DNA of 64,000 bases from Staphylococcus warneri (GTDB lineage Bacteria > Bacillota > Bacilli > Staphylococcales > Staphylococcaceae): the NCBI RefSeq assembly GCF_900636385.1, contig NZ_LR134269.1, positions 930,001-994,000 on the forward strand, read 5' to 3'. Below the pieces are notes generated by a model. The model made no database searches, was not told where the DNA came from, and worked only from the letters and a program-made list of their open reading frames with translations. Made by a program: the position numbers and the translations under genes. The first letter of the stretch is position 1. Every line of letters begins with the position of its first letter. Of the stretch, positions 42,373-52,079 are shown in pieces.

Positions 42373-42600
42373 ATAAGTCAACGACCATGCGTGGACTTTA
42401 AAACAAAATACATTAATTACAGTAGCCGTCTTACTATGAGGCAAGGCGTAATAATGAATATCATAGTATTATGCAGGATTGAGTTTTGTACTCTTCCTCC
42501 TTTTTTAATTTAAAGAGGTACATCATGAGAATTTATACAATTAAACAAAAAATTATATTATAGAGATTGAAGTATTACTATTTCAATCTCTATTTTTTTT
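42373..42600 (+). ncRNA. Candidate structured small RNA of about 225 nt
   Basis: Inferred from a promoter at 42339-42366 and a strong terminator (TAGAGATTGAA / TTCAATCTCTA, 42561-42592, then eight T). Inside are a stem TACTATGA/TCATAGTA (42432-42468), a C/U-rich stretch CTTCCTCC like the loops of staphylococcal regulatory RNAs, and a 12-codon frame with a ribosome site. I do not recognise it as a named RNA. It could be a regulatory RNA, a leader, or a tiny-peptide mRNA. Confidence 0.45.
42525..42563 (+). CDS. Possible 12-residue micro-ORF
   Basis: MRIYTIKQKIIL followed by TAG. AAAGAGG lies seven bases before the ATG and is complementary to GTACTCTT at 42488-42495, so translation may be hidden by pairing. 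The stop codon is inside the terminator stem. Very short, so this is only a candidate. Confidence 0.25.
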   Translation: MRIYTIKQKIIL

Positions 42601-42921
42601 ATGGATAAATTCAAATGAAAGTTATAAGAGAAGTCAATATGATTATGAGTCACTGTTTAACAATATAATAAATGTTAGTAATCACCAGATTTGGGATTAT
42701 AAAAATAGAAGGGGTTAAGGTTATCAGAAATTTTGCAATTGATTTTGAAAACATTGCAATTATTTTATGTCTGTTTATAATTTCAAAGTCATATATGAAG
42801 CATATCTGAGTATCTTAGTAACAATAATATTTATAATATATTCTTTTTCATTCAAACTTTGTCTACCAATTAAATAAAACTATATCCACATAATCCACAT
42901 ATAGCATATCAAACATATAAG
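42601..42921 (+). other. Gene-poor AT-rich stretch
   Basis: No convincing ORF, RNA or repeat was seen. A short open frame near 42722-42809 encodes a hydrophobic stretch but lacks a start codon and ribosome site; it may be a decayed gene. Confidence 0.5.
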
Positions 42922-42959
42922 AAAAACCCTAAAGCGATACGATAAGGTATGCTTTAGGG
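42922..42959 (-). terminator. Terminator of the PSM/warnericin gene
   Basis: CCCTAAAGC-TAC / GTA-GCTTTAGGG stem with five A on the left, i.e. a U-run on the minus strand. Confidence 0.85.
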
Positions 42960-43004
42960 CCATAGGATTATGGAACTTGAGTTCCAGGATGATCATGATG
43001 CAGA

Positions 43005-43073
43005 TTATTTGTTACCAAATAAACCTTTGAAGAAATCTACTGCTTTTTTGATAAGATCTGTGATAAATTGCAT
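43005..43073 (-). CDS. Phenol-soluble-modulin-like peptide, warnericin RK
   Basis: A 22-residue peptide starting MQFITDLIKKAV and ending FKGLFGNK, with no signal peptide. On a helical wheel Phe, Ile, Leu and Val fall on one face and Lys and Asp on the other, the amphipathic pattern of PSM/delta-lysin peptides, which are exported as formylated peptides by Pmt-type ABC transporters. From memory the sequence is that of warnericin RK, the membrane-active anti-Legionella peptide of S. warneri. AGGAGGTG (43081-43088) is 7 bases before the ATG and a terminator follows. Too short for ordinary gene finders. Confidence 0.9.
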   Translation of the reverse strand: MQFITDLIKKAVDFFKGLFGNK

Positions 43074-43089
43074 TGTGATTCACCTCCTA

Positions 43090-43324
43090 TAATTTGTATC
43101 TTTAATATAAATCTTTTTTAATCTTTTTAGGGATTTTTTTCTTATTTTATATACGTATTTCCCAAGGTGTAGTTTTTATAATTTAAAAGGACATTCTTGA
43201 ATGCAAGGGTGTAGATATACATTTATTTCTACATACTTTATTTAGAAATTTAAGATTTGACCACTGATAGATTCAATTAAAATCGTTATAATTAAATATG
43301 TAATGATAAATGGAGGAATGACTC
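43090..43324 (+). other. Upstream region of the PSM peptide gene and of menE
   Basis: AT-rich divergent intergenic region. It should carry the PSM promoter and the menE promoter; no clear AgrA-type direct repeat was found by eye. Confidence 0.4.
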
Positions 43325-44734
43325 GTGGACTTTTGGTTAAAAGAACAATCTATCAAGAATAAAAATAAAATAGCTGTGACTGATGGACAACACTCGCTTA
43401 CATTCAAAGCTTTATATGATGAAGCGCATGGACTTTCACAACATTTAAACCAATTATCTCAGTCAAGAATTGGTTTACATATTAATAATCGAATTGAGTC
43501 ATTGATTTTAATACATGCATGTTGGCTTGCTAATATTGAAATTGCGATGATTAATACTCGGTTAACGACTAATGAAATGATTGCTCAAATGAATTCAATC
43601 GATGTTAATACAATTATCACAACGACATCTTTAGAATTAGAAGGTTTTAATATATACAATATTGAGGAAATTCAGCTTTTAAATCAAATAGAAGATCAAA
43701 TGAATATTTTTAAATTAGAAAATATCGCATCAATCATGTTTACATCGGGTACGACTGGTCCACAAAAGGCTGTGCCTCAAACGTTTAAGAATCATCTAGC
43801 AAGTGCAGAAGGATGTAAAAGGAGCTTAGGATATAGTCAACAATCTAAATGGTTATCTGTACTCCCGATTTATCATATATCAGGTTTGAGTGTGATATTA
43901 CGTAGTGTGATGGAAGGATTTACTGTCAGACTATTAGAGAAATATAATACAGAAAATATGCTTGATATTATTAAAAATGAAGATATTACTCATGTGTCAC
44001 TTGTGCCACAAACATTAAAATGGTTAATGGATGCAGGTTTAGAAAAGCCATATCAATTAGAAAAGATTCTGTTAGGTGGCGCAAAGCTTTCTTCAAATTT
44101 AATTCAACAAGCATTAGATTATCGCTTGCCTATTTATAATTCGTTTGGAATGACTGAAACATGTTCACAATTTTTAACTGCGACACCAGATATGTTGGCT
44201 CAACGATATGATACAGTTGGTAAACCGAGTGATAATGTCAAAGTTAAAATTAAAGATGCTGATCAAAATGGTCACGGTGAATTACTCATAAAAGGGGTAA
44301 ATGTAATGAATGGTTATTTATATCCTTCTAATTTAACAGATACATTTGAAGATGGCTTTTTTAAAACAGGTGATATTGCTGAAATTGACGATGATGGCTT
44401 CGTTATGATTTATGATCGTCGTAAAGACTTAATCATTAGTGGTGGAGAAAATATCTATCCATACCAAATTGAATCTGTAGCTAAACATTTTCCTGAAATT
44501 GAAGACGCCGTATGTATTGGTCAAAATGATGACACTTGGGGTCAAGTACCGGTACTATATTATATCGCCCAAGACCACTTTGATAAAAATGATTTACAAC
44601 AACATTTCTCCACACATTTAGCTAAATATAAAATACCTAAAGCCTTTTATGAAGTAAATGAATTACCATATACTTCAACAGGTAAACTACAAAGAAATAA
44701 AGTGATGTCAAAGGAATCTGAAAATGAAGATTAA
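43325..44734 (+). CDS. menE: 2-succinylbenzoate-CoA ligase
   Basis: Activates o-succinylbenzoate with CoA and ATP in menaquinone synthesis. The 469-residue ANL-superfamily protein has the P-loop [19 protein letters not shown] (about 138-156), [21 protein letters not shown], the hinge [17 protein letters not shown] and the catalytic lysine in [10 protein letters not shown]. The start is a GTG at 43325 behind GGAGG, giving MDFWLKEQ as in S. aureus. The end overlaps menC by 11 bp. Confidence 0.95.
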   Translation: MDFWLKEQSIKNKNKIAVTDGQHSLTFKALYDEAHGLSQHLNQLSQSRIGLHINNRIESLILIHACWLANIEIAMINTRLTTNEMIAQMNSIDVNTIITTTSLELEGFNIYNIEEIQLLNQIEDQMNIFKLENIASIMFTSGTTGPQKAVPQTFKNHLASAEGCKRSLGYSQQSKWLSVLPIYHISGLSVILRSVMEGFTVRLLEKYNTENMLDIIKNEDITHVSLVPQTLKWLMDAGLEKPYQLEKILLGGAKLSSNLIQQALDYRLPIYNSFGMTETCSQFLTATPDMLAQRYDTVGKPSDNVKVKIKDADQNGHGELLIKGVNVMNGYLYPSNLTDTFEDGFFKTGDIAEIDDDGFVMIYDRRKDLIISGGENIYPYQIESVAKHFPEIEDAVCIGQNDDTWGQVPVLYYIAQDHFDKNDLQQHFSTHLAKYKIPKAFYEVNELPYTSTGKLQRNKVMSKESENED

Positions 44735-45737
44735 TGAGTTGAAGTTTTACTTGTATAGTCAGGCATTTAAATCACCTATTGTGACACCTAAAGTGTCATT
44801 AGACAAAAGAGAATGTTTAATCATCGAACTGATTACTGAAACAGGTGATACGTATTTTGGTGAGTGCAACGCCTTTAAAACACCATGGTACGATAAGGAA
44901 ACTATATCTTCTGTTAAACAACAGATCGAACAGTGGTTTGTATCAATTAAGAATAAGGATGTATATTCATTTGAAGAATGGCAGTCGCTATTGAACACAT
45001 TAAATCATTGTCCGGCAGCCCGCAGTACAGTTGTCATGGCGTTATATCAAATGTATTATAAACTTAAAGCATTTAAGGTTGAATATGGTGCTACCGTCAG
45101 TGGATGGAGTGATGCCCAATTTGCGACGTTAAAGCAAACGCAACCTAAACGTATAAAAGTGAAATATTCAAATCAATTAATTTCTGATATTAATAAATTA
45201 AAGTCATTAGAATTTCCATTTGATATTGTCATCGATGCAAATGAGTCACTCGATATCAATCAATACCAAGAAATAAATAAAGATATGAATCAAAATATAT
45301 TATATATAGAAGAACCGTTTGCTAATATTAATACCTTAAAACAGTTTGATAATGAACCGCAATTACCTATTGCAATTGATGAAAAGGCAACATCAATTGA
45401 TGATATTCAGTTTATTGTTTCGCATTATCAAATTGATACTGTTGTACTCAAGCCGTTTAGATTAGGTGGTATTGACCGTGTTATAGAAACCATTGATTAT
45501 CTAAAAAATAGGGGTATTAATATTGTTGTAGGTGGTATGTATGAATACGGATTGAGTCGTTATTTTACTGCAATGTTATCTCAATATGGTGATTATCCTG
45601 GTGATGTGACGCCAGCAGGCTATTATTTTGAAAATGACTTTGTGGAAAATGAAGGTATTTTAAAAGAGGGAATGATTGAATTCATTCCCCCTGTAGTAGA
45701 TAGAAGTAAATTAGAATGTATTAATGGTGATGTTTAG
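44724..45737 (+). CDS. menC: o-Succinylbenzoate synthase
   Basis: Enolase-superfamily dehydratase making o-succinylbenzoate from SHCHC in the menaquinone pathway. 337 residues: KVKYS with the catalytic-type lysine, metal ligands in DANES, EEPF and DEKA, and [11 protein letters not shown]. Staphylococcal members belong to the OSBS/N-succinylamino acid racemase branch. Translationally coupled to menE; its 3' end overlaps the convergent yidD by 17 bp. Confidence 0.94.
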   Translation: MKINELKFYLYSQAFKSPIVTPKVSLDKRECLIIELITETGDTYFGECNAFKTPWYDKETISSVKQQIEQWFVSIKNKDVYSFEEWQSLLNTLNHCPAARSTVVMALYQMYYKLKAFKVEYGATVSGWSDAQFATLKQTQPKRIKVKYSNQLISDINKLKSLEFPFDIVIDANESLDINQYQEINKDMNQNILYIEEPFANINTLKQFDNEPQLPIAIDEKATSIDDIQFIVSHYQIDTVVLKPFRLGGIDRVIETIDYLKNRGINIVVGGMYEYGLSRYFTAMLSQYGDYPGDVTPAGYYFENDFVENEGILKEGMIEFIPPVVDRSKLECINGDV

Positions 45738-45960
45738 ACTTATTTTTAGCAAGCGGTACTGGGTCATAGCCACCTTTATGTAGTGGATGGCATTTGAGTA
45801 TGCGTCGAATGCCTAAATATAATCCTTTGAAAGCACCATGATATTGAATCGCTTCACGCGTATATTCTGAACATGTAGGATAAAAGCGACATGTAGGTGG
45901 TGTTAATGGAGAAATATAGCGTTGATAAAAATGTATCAAGGCTAAGAATATTTTTTTCAT
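45721..45960 (-). CDS. yidD: Membrane protein insertion efficiency factor YidD
   Basis: A small (79 aa) membrane-associated protein that assists YidC-mediated insertion. It has an N-terminal amphipathic/hydrophobic segment and the signature cysteines in [18 protein letters not shown] and [16 protein letters not shown]. The C-terminus ends in three histidines. GGAGG precedes the ATG. Confidence 0.95.
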   Translation of the reverse strand: MKKIFLALIHFYQRYISPLTPPTCRFYPTCSEYTREAIQYHGAFKGLYLGIRRILKCHPLHKGGYDPVPLAKNKSKHHH

Positions 45961-46020
45961 AAAAAAGCCTCCAACCAGAATTTTGAATACAGTTATTTTA
46001 ACATATTATAAAGGAATGTG

Positions 46021-46494
46021 ATGTACTTGAAGTTTTTAGATAAAGACCAAAGAGAAGTGCAGTTAACATATAAAGCGAATACAGATAATCCAACAGGTAA
46101 TCACGTTCTTGCAATACCAGTATACCAAGGGAAGTTATTATTTACTCGACATAAAAATAGAGGTATTGAATTTCCTGGCGGCAAAAGGGAACATGGAGAA
46201 TCAAGCATTGATGCTATCCAGCGTGAATTATATGAAGAAACCGGTGCATTTATAGAAGAAATACAGTACATTGCTCAATATACTGTGAAAACTAACGATG
46301 CCTCTAGGTTTGTCAAAGATGTTTATTTTATTCAAGTTTCATCTTTAGCCAATCGAACTGACTATTTAGAAACAGATGGCCCTTGTCTTTTTACTTCTAT
46401 AGAAGACATACCATATAGTGAACGTAGTTTTTTGCTACAAGATGACGCCATTTTACACTGTTTTGAAAGGGTGATTTCACTTGGACTTTATTAA
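46021..46494 (+). CDS. ytkD: Nudix nucleoside triphosphatase YtkD
   Basis: A 157-residue Nudix hydrolase; YtkD of B. subtilis cleans oxidised dNTPs and affects RNA turnover. The Nudix box is complete at about 58-80: GKREHGESSIDAIQREL then YEETG. A GTG at 46018 directly precedes the ATG at 46021; AAGGA five bases upstream supports the ATG. The gene overlaps the next by 14 bp. Confidence 0.88.
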   Translation: MYLKFLDKDQREVQLTYKANTDNPTGNHVLAIPVYQGKLLFTRHKNRGIEFPGGKREHGESSIDAIQRELYEETGAFIEEIQYIAQYTVKTNDASRFVKDVYFIQVSSLANRTDYLETDGPCLFTSIEDIPYSERSFLLQDDAILHCFERVISLGLY

Positions 46495-47254
46495 AACGAA
46501 AAGAATGCCGATTGAAATAGCTACGCACCAGTTTGATGAAATCACTTATGATGTTGATCATCTAAAAGTGAAGGCACTAATGATGACACCATATAGTAAA
46601 GTTAATAGAATAGTGGTTTATTTAAGAGGCGGAAAAGGACAAGTTGGTCGGGTACGAGCAGCTCGCTTAATGCAATTTGCTAATGAACAGACACTTGTTG
46701 TGGGTCCTTATTATAGAGGTAATAATGGTAGTGAAGGTAAAGATGAGTTTTATCGAGGAGATTTAAATGATGTCACTGAACTTATACGCATATTACATTC
46801 AAAATATCCCAACGCGTTTATACATATGATTGGATTTTCTCGTGGTGGGTTGCAAGGCTTGCTAACATTTCAAGATTTACCAGTTGATAGTTATATCATT
46901 TGGGGTGGTGTTTCTGATATACATTTAATGTATGAAGAGCGTGTGGATTTAAGAGGGATGCTGAGAAGAATGGTTGGGCACCCTAAAAAAGATCATGAAG
47001 CATATGAAGTTAGAGAAGCGATACAATATATTACACCGCAAAGTCCACCGATTTTAATTGTACATGGTGGTAAAGATAAACAGGTAGGTATTCATCAAGC
47101 TTATTATCTAGAACGACGATTGAAAGACATTGGTGTGCATTATGATACACTTTATCAAATGGAAGAAGGACATGTACCTCGACCATTTGCTTTAAAAGAA
47201 ACTTTAAAGTACATACATAAATGGATGACTCAAATAGAAATAAACAAAAAATAG
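46481..47254 (+). CDS. Alpha/beta hydrolase family protein (prolyl oligopeptidase-like)
   Basis: A 257-residue serine hydrolase with nucleophile elbow GFSRGG (about 125-130), acid in HGGKDKQVG and histidine in MEEGHVPRPF, so the triad is complete. The true substrate is unknown; relatives include S9-type peptidases and esterases. It begins with a TTG at 46481 behind AAAGGGTG, inside the end of ytkD, suggesting coupled translation. Confidence 0.85.
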   Translation: MDFIKTKRMPIEIATHQFDEITYDVDHLKVKALMMTPYSKVNRIVVYLRGGKGQVGRVRAARLMQFANEQTLVVGPYYRGNNGSEGKDEFYRGDLNDVTELIRILHSKYPNAFIHMIGFSRGGLQGLLTFQDLPVDSYIIWGGVSDIHLMYEERVDLRGMLRRMVGHPKKDHEAYEVREAIQYITPQSPPILIVHGGKDKQVGIHQAYYLERRLKDIGVHYDTLYQMEEGHVPRPFALKETLKYIHKWMTQIEINKK

Positions 47255-47724
47255 GGAGTGGGACAGAAATAATAAAGAACCACTAATCATTGAATATGAA
47301 GTGGTTCTTACGCATTAGCCACAGCTAATGTGTACTTTAAAATAGGAATACATGAGTGAAACTCATGCATAAGAAATACTAATTTCTAAAGAAAAAGTAT
47401 TTCTTTATCGTTGTCCATCCCCAACTTGCATTGTCTGTAGATTTTCTTTTCGAAATTCTCTATGTTTGGGGCCCGTCCCCCCGGCAAGGTTGACTAGAAA
47501 TGAAAAAGCTTGGTACATTAGACCGTCTTTGTAATTCATTACTTAGACGGTTTTATGCATGAACTTTTAAGTTCATGTATACCTCTTAAACTTAATCTGA
47601 ACACATGAGTTAATACTCATGTGTAAGTCATTCTAATTTCTTTAAGAAAAAGAATGACTTTACAGTCAACTACTGCCTAAATATGAATGTAACTTGAAAT
47701 ATATATTTATGTCCCAGCCTGTTT
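47254..47724 (+). repeat. Hairpin-rich dispersed intergenic repeat (STAR-containing), full copy
   Basis: About 470 bp without ORF. Its ends are near-inverted copies (GGGACAGAAAT at 47260-47270; ATTTATGTCCC near 47705-47715). Between them lie successive stem-loops: AAGAACCACT/AGTGGTTCTT, CATTAGC/GCTAATG, ATACATGAGT/ACTCATG-AT, a STAR-like GC-rich core TTTGGGGCCCGTCCC near 47466-47480, AACCGTCT-type, ATGAACTT/AAGTTCAT and ACACATGAGT/ACTCATGTGT. The first 111 bp (47260-47370) recur at 63890-64000. Confidence 0.85.
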
Positions 47725-47729
47725 TACTT

Positions 47730-49322
47730 TTATTTATTGAAAGCACCTTTGTCAGAAATGTGTTCGACTTCAGGGCCGAATTTTTTGAAGTTATCTTCAA
47801 ATCTTTGGATAAGATCATTTGCTTGTGCTTTATATTTTTCAGCGTCGCTCCAAGCATTGATAGGATTTAAGATTGTTTTTGGTACATCTTTAATTTCAAC
47901 TGGAATATTTAAACCAAATGTTGAGTCTTTTGTAAACTCTGCATCTTTTAATTTCCCTGAGATAGCTTGGTTAACCATTTGACGCGTATAGTGTAAACTA
48001 ATTCTTCTACCAACACCATATTTACCGCCAGTCCATCCAGTGTTAACTAAATAAACATCAACATCATGTTTATCAATTAATTCTCCTAAAAGATCTGCAT
48101 AAACTGTAGGATGAAGTGGTAAGAAAGGTGCGCCGAAACAAGTAGAGAATGATGGTTCAGGTTCTGTTACACCACGTTCTGTACCTGCTAATTTAGACGT
48201 GAAACCACTTAAGAAATGATACATTGCTTGATCTTTATTTAATTTTGAAATTGGAGGAATCACTCCAAATGCATCTGCAGTTAAAAAGATAATCGTATTA
48301 GGATGTGCTGCTTTTGAAGGTAATACAATATTATCAATATGATGAATAGGATAAGCTGCTCTTGTATTTTCAGTGAATTTATTATCATCGAAATCAACAG
48401 TACCGTCTTCTTTAACGACTGTGTTTTCTAAGATAGTGCCGTATTCAATAGCATCATAAATTTGTGGCTCTTTTTCTTTTGAAAGATTGATTGCTTTTGC
48501 ATAACAACCACCTTCAATGTTGAACACGCCATTTTTATTCCAACCATGTTCATCGTCACCGATTAATTTTCTTTCAGGATCAGCTGACAACGTTGTTTTA
48601 CCTGTACCTGATAAACCAAAGAATAGTGCTACATCGCCTTTTTCTCCCACGTTAGCAGAGCAATGCATACTCATAATATCTTGCATAGGTAATAGGTAAT
48701 TCATTACTGAAAAGATACCTTTTTTCATTTCCCCAGCATATTCTGTACCACCGATTAAAATCACTTTATGTTTAAATGACACAATGACAAACGTTTCAGT
48801 CTTCGTGCCATCAACTTCAGGATCAGCTTTGAAATGTGGTGCAGATACAATTGTAAAGTTAGGTTTGATTGATTTTGCTTCTTCTTTAGATTCAGGACGA
48901 ATGAACATGTTATGTGCAAATAAATTATGCCATGCTAATTCGTTAATGACAGTTAATTTCAAACGTGAATCTTTATCACTACCTGCGTAACCATTAAAAA
49001 CATATAATTCGTCTTTCTTGCCTAAGTAGTCTAATACTTTATTGTAAAGCTTTAAAAATGTTTCTTCATCGATAGGTTGATTGACGTCTCCCCAATCTAC
49101 ATTATCTCTATATGAAGGTTCAGTAACGATAAACTTATCCTTAGGTGAGCGGCCAGTGTATTTACCAGTGCTAGCATTAATAGCACCTAATTCAGTAAGT
49201 TCACCTTCATTATTATCTAATATTTTATTGTAAAGTTGAGTTGTTGATAGTTGAAACTTTGTTGATGGTTTTTCTAATAATTGTTTAATTTTAGTCGTTT
49301 CAGAGTATGTATCAATCGACAT
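47730..49322 (-). CDS. pckA: Phosphoenolpyruvate carboxykinase (ATP)
   Basis: Gluconeogenic enzyme converting oxaloacetate and ATP to phosphoenolpyruvate. 530 residues: [21 protein letters not shown], the P-loop [22 protein letters not shown] and [14 protein letters not shown] are all intact. The frame opens further upstream, but GGAGGG at 49331-49336 selects the ATG at 49320-49322 ([11 protein letters not shown]). A CcpA-like site overlaps the transcription start, fitting glucose repression. Divergent from metK. Confidence 0.96.
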   Translation of the reverse strand: MSIDTYSETTKIKQLLEKPSTKFQLSTTQLYNKILDNNEGELTELGAINASTGKYTGRSPKDKFIVTEPSYRDNVDWGDVNQPIDEETFLKLYNKVLDYLGKKDELYVFNGYAGSDKDSRLKLTVINELAWHNLFAHNMFIRPESKEEAKSIKPNFTIVSAPHFKADPEVDGTKTETFVIVSFKHKVILIGGTEYAGEMKKGIFSVMNYLLPMQDIMSMHCSANVGEKGDVALFFGLSGTGKTTLSADPERKLIGDDEHGWNKNGVFNIEGGCYAKAINLSKEKEPQIYDAIEYGTILENTVVKEDGTVDFDDNKFTENTRAAYPIHHIDNIVLPSKAAHPNTIIFLTADAFGVIPPISKLNKDQAMYHFLSGFTSKLAGTERGVTEPEPSFSTCFGAPFLPLHPTVYADLLGELIDKHDVDVYLVNTGWTGGKYGVGRRISLHYTRQMVNQAISGKLKDAEFTKDSTFGLNIPVEIKDVPKTILNPINAWSDAEKYKAQANDLIQRFEDNFKKFGPEVEHISDKGAFNK

Positions 49323-49347
49323 ACTTAATCCCTCCAGATAGTTATAA

Positions 49348-49361
49348 TGTAAGCCTTTACA
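49348..49361 (-). promoter_or_regulatory. Probable CcpA cre site of pckA
   Basis: On the minus strand TGTAAAGGCTTACA, a near-palindrome one base off the cre consensus TGWAANCGNTNWCA, just downstream of a TATACT -10 element (49369-49374). Placement at the transcript start suits repression of a gluconeogenic gene. Confidence 0.65.
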
Positions 49362-49431
49362 TTTCAATAGTATAACATATCAATTTAATTAATCCACCGT
49401 AAATTATTACTAAAATAACTTAAATCATAAA

Positions 49432-49460
49432 TTGACATTAATTCTCTTATTAGGTAGTAT
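49432..49460 (+). promoter_or_regulatory. metK promoter
   Basis: TTGACA at 49432-49437 and TAGTAT at 49455-49460, 17-bp spacer, 15 bp before the S-box. Confidence 0.8.
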
Positions 49461-49475
49461 TAATTTTAACGGATT

Positions 49476-49591
49476 CTCTTATCCTGAGTGGTGGAGGGAC
49501 ATGGACCCAATGAAACCCAGCAACCTCTTTTTACATATAAAAAGAAAGGTGCCAAACCGTTTGCAGACGTATAATGTCTGAACGATAAGAG
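49476..49591 (+). promoter_or_regulatory. SAM-I (S-box) riboswitch upstream of metK
   Basis: Complete aptamer: P1 CTCTTATC/GATAAGAG, the conserved GAGGGAcatGGACCC and GAAACCCaGCAACC segments, and AAAGGTGCcaA. When SAM is bound, the downstream terminator should form and shut off metK. Confidence 0.95.
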
Positions 49592-49604
49592 CGAATGGAC
49601 GTAT

Positions 49605-49648
49605 AAGAGCCTTCACTCTATCTAGGTAGTAGTAGAAGGCTCTTTTAT
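49605..49648 (+). terminator. S-box expression-platform terminator
   Basis: AAGAGCCTTC/GAAGGCTCTT stem with TTTATTT tail, 14 bp after the aptamer. Confidence 0.9.
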
Positions 49649-49699
49649 TTAGCTCAAATAAAAGAGAATTATCGTAATATATTTTAAAAGGAGCAAAAC

Positions 49700-50899
49700 A
49701 TGACTAACAATAAACGATTATTTACTTCAGAATCAGTAACTGAAGGACATCCAGATAAAATTGCTGATCAGGTATCTGATGCAATCTTAGACGAAATTCT
49801 TAAAGACGACCCTAATGCACGTGTGGCTTGTGAGACTACAGTGACAACTGGAATGGCATTAATTTCAGGTGAAATATCAACGACGACATATGTTGATATT
49901 CCGAAAGTTGTAAGAGAGACCATTAAAGAAATTGGTTATACACGTGCTAAATATGGTTACGATTCACAAACGATGGCCGTTTTAACTGCCATTGATGAAC
50001 AATCACCAGATATCGCTCAAGGTGTTGATACAGCATTAGAATACCGTGATGATATTTCTGAAGAAGAAATTGAAGCAACTGGTGCAGGTGACCAAGGATT
50101 AATGTTTGGTTATGCTACAAACGAAACAGATACTTATATGCCGTTACCTATTTTCTTATCTCATCAATTAGCGAAACGTCTATCAGATGTACGTAAAGAT
50201 GACATTATAGACTATTTACGTCCGGATGGTAAGGTTCAGGTCACTGTAGAATATGATGAAAATGATAAACCTAAACGTATTGATACTATTGTTGTGTCAA
50301 CGCAACACGCTGAAGATAAATCTTTAGAAGAAATTCAAGAGGATATTAAAAAACATGTTATTTATCCAACTGTTCCAGAATCATTAATGGATGATAAGAC
50401 AAAATTCTATATTAATCCTACAGGACGTTTTGTAATCGGTGGACCACAAGGGGATGCTGGATTAACAGGACGTAAAATTATCGTGGATACGTATGGTGGT
50501 TATGCACGCCATGGTGGTGGTTGCTTCAGTGGTAAGGATCCAACTAAAGTAGACCGTTCTGCTGCTTATGCTGCTAGATATGTAGCGAAGAATATTGTTG
50601 CTGCAGAATTAGCTGAACAATGTGAAGTCCAACTTGCATACGCAATAGGTGTAGCTGAACCAGTATCAATAGCTATAGATACCTTCGGAACAGGTAAAGT
50701 AACAGAGGCTGAATTAGTTGAAGCGGTTAGAGCAAACTTTGATTTAAGACCAGCTGGTATCATTAAAATGTTGGATTTAAAACAACCTATTTATAAACAA
50801 ACCGCTGCATATGGTCATTTCGGACGTACTGACGTATTATTACCATGGGAAAAATTAGATAAAGTCAACGTTTTAAAAGATACGATTAACAAAGTTTAA
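49700..50899 (+). CDS. metK: S-adenosylmethionine synthetase
   Basis: Makes SAM from methionine and ATP. 399 residues: [40 protein letters not shown] and [19 protein letters not shown] are intact. AAAAGGAG precedes the ATG. Controlled by the S-box upstream. Confidence 0.97.
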   Translation: MTNNKRLFTSESVTEGHPDKIADQVSDAILDEILKDDPNARVACETTVTTGMALISGEISTTTYVDIPKVVRETIKEIGYTRAKYGYDSQTMAVLTAIDEQSPDIAQGVDTALEYRDDISEEEIEATGAGDQGLMFGYATNETDTYMPLPIFLSHQLAKRLSDVRKDDIIDYLRPDGKVQVTVEYDENDKPKRIDTIVVSTQHAEDKSLEEIQEDIKKHVIYPTVPESLMDDKTKFYINPTGRFVIGGPQGDAGLTGRKIIVDTYGGYARHGGGCFSGKDPTKVDRSAAYAARYVAKNIVAAELAEQCEVQLAYAIGVAEPVSIAIDTFGTGKVTEAELVEAVRANFDLRPAGIIKMLDLKQPIYKQTAAYGHFGRTDVLLPWEKLDKVNVLKDTINKV

Positions 50900-51018
50900 A
50901 CGAAATAACTTATGGGATGTTTGAAATATAATAAGATAAATTGCGACTAAATGTCGAAAATGTCATCATTATGTTTTATAATTAGTTGTATTGATCATAT
51001 AAAAGGAGCGTTGATGTG

Positions 51019-51927
51019 ATGAGTTTATCTTCACCTATTGGTATAGGGTTAATTGTTGCAGTAGTCATTGCATTTATCTTTTTTGTACTATTTTTAATTG
51101 CTTTAAATAGTAAGAAAAAGATTAAGCAACAAACAGAAGAAGAATACCAACAAAAAGAACAAAGTATAAAGGCATCTCATGAAGAAGCTTTAGAAAAAGA
51201 ACGTATTGAGAATAAAAAGGCAGTTACGAAACAAAAAGAAGATTATGAAGCTACAGTAAATAGTAAAGAAAGAGAAATTGATGCATTAAAGCTATTCTCT
51301 AAAAACCATAGTGAATATGTAACTGATATGCGATTAATTGGTATTCGTGAGCGTTTAGTCAATGAAAAACGTATTCGTCCTGAAGATATGCATATCATGG
51401 CTAATATTTTCCTACCAACAAATGAATTAAATAAAATTGAAAGAATTAGTCATCTCGTTCTTACTCGTACTGGTTTATATATTATTGACTCTCAATTACT
51501 AAAAGGTCATGTATATAATGGGATTAGCGGTGCTCAGTTTTCTGAGTTACCAACTATGGAACAAGTATTTAATACGTTGGAATTAGATCAATCAACACCA
51601 CAAACATTAGTACTTGATCAAAATAATGATCAAAAATCATTATCATTTATAAACTATTCAGACGAAATTCAACAAATACAGAATGTAGCAGGTGACTTAC
51701 AAAGTAAATTAAATACAAAGTATACACCAACGTCTATTCTTTACTTTAATCCTAAAAATGATGGGGATGTTACTATTTCGAACTATGCTCAAAATAGTAA
51801 TGTCAAAGTATTAGTTGGACCAGAACAACTTGATGAATTCTTTAACAAATTTGTATTCCATGGACGTATTCAATATAATGTCGACGATTTACAACAAATC
51901 ATGGAACAAATTGAATCCTTTAATTAA
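51019..51927 (+). CDS. Membrane-anchored coiled-coil protein with NERD-like domain
   Basis: About 302 residues: one N-terminal membrane segment (about 7-30), a charged coiled coil (about 32-95) and a C-terminal domain in which ISHLVLTRTGLYIIDSQLLKGHVY resembles the nuclease-related (NERD) fold. Nuclease residues could not be confirmed by eye. GTG at 51016 and ATG at 51019 are both possible behind AAAAGGAG; the ATG is given. Confidence 0.7.
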   Translation: MSLSSPIGIGLIVAVVIAFIFFVLFLIALNSKKKIKQQTEEEYQQKEQSIKASHEEALEKERIENKKAVTKQKEDYEATVNSKEREIDALKLFSKNHSEYVTDMRLIGIRERLVNEKRIRPEDMHIMANIFLPTNELNKIERISHLVLTRTGLYIIDSQLLKGHVYNGISGAQFSELPTMEQVFNTLELDQSTPQTLVLDQNNDQKSLSFINYSDEIQQIQNVAGDLQSKLNTKYTPTSILYFNPKNDGDVTISNYAQNSNVKVLVGPEQLDEFFNKFVFHGRIQYNVDDLQQIMEQIESFN

Positions 51928-51936
51928 ATTTCAACT

Positions 51937-51971
51937 AAGCTAGTAGAGGTTTTAACTCTACTAGCTTTTTT
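51937..51971 (+). terminator. Terminator
   Basis: AAGCTAGTAGAG/CTCTACTAGCTT 12-bp perfect stem with T-run. Confidence 0.92.
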
Positions 51972-52079
51972 AGTTTTGAGCACAGAAATTGAATTTTATA
52001 TGACTTACGTTTAATCTAAGTTTGATTTACTTTCATAGGGTATAGAAATAATGAAATTGTATTTAAGGAGTGGGAATGT

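Noticed and set aside
42232..42444. 70-codon minus-strand frame before the candidate small RNA
   Set aside because: AT-rich low-complexity translation without ribosome site, overlapping the inferred promoter on the other strand.
42722..42809. Short hydrophobic open frame in the menE upstream gap
   Set aside because: No start codon or ribosome site; could be a relic but not a gene.
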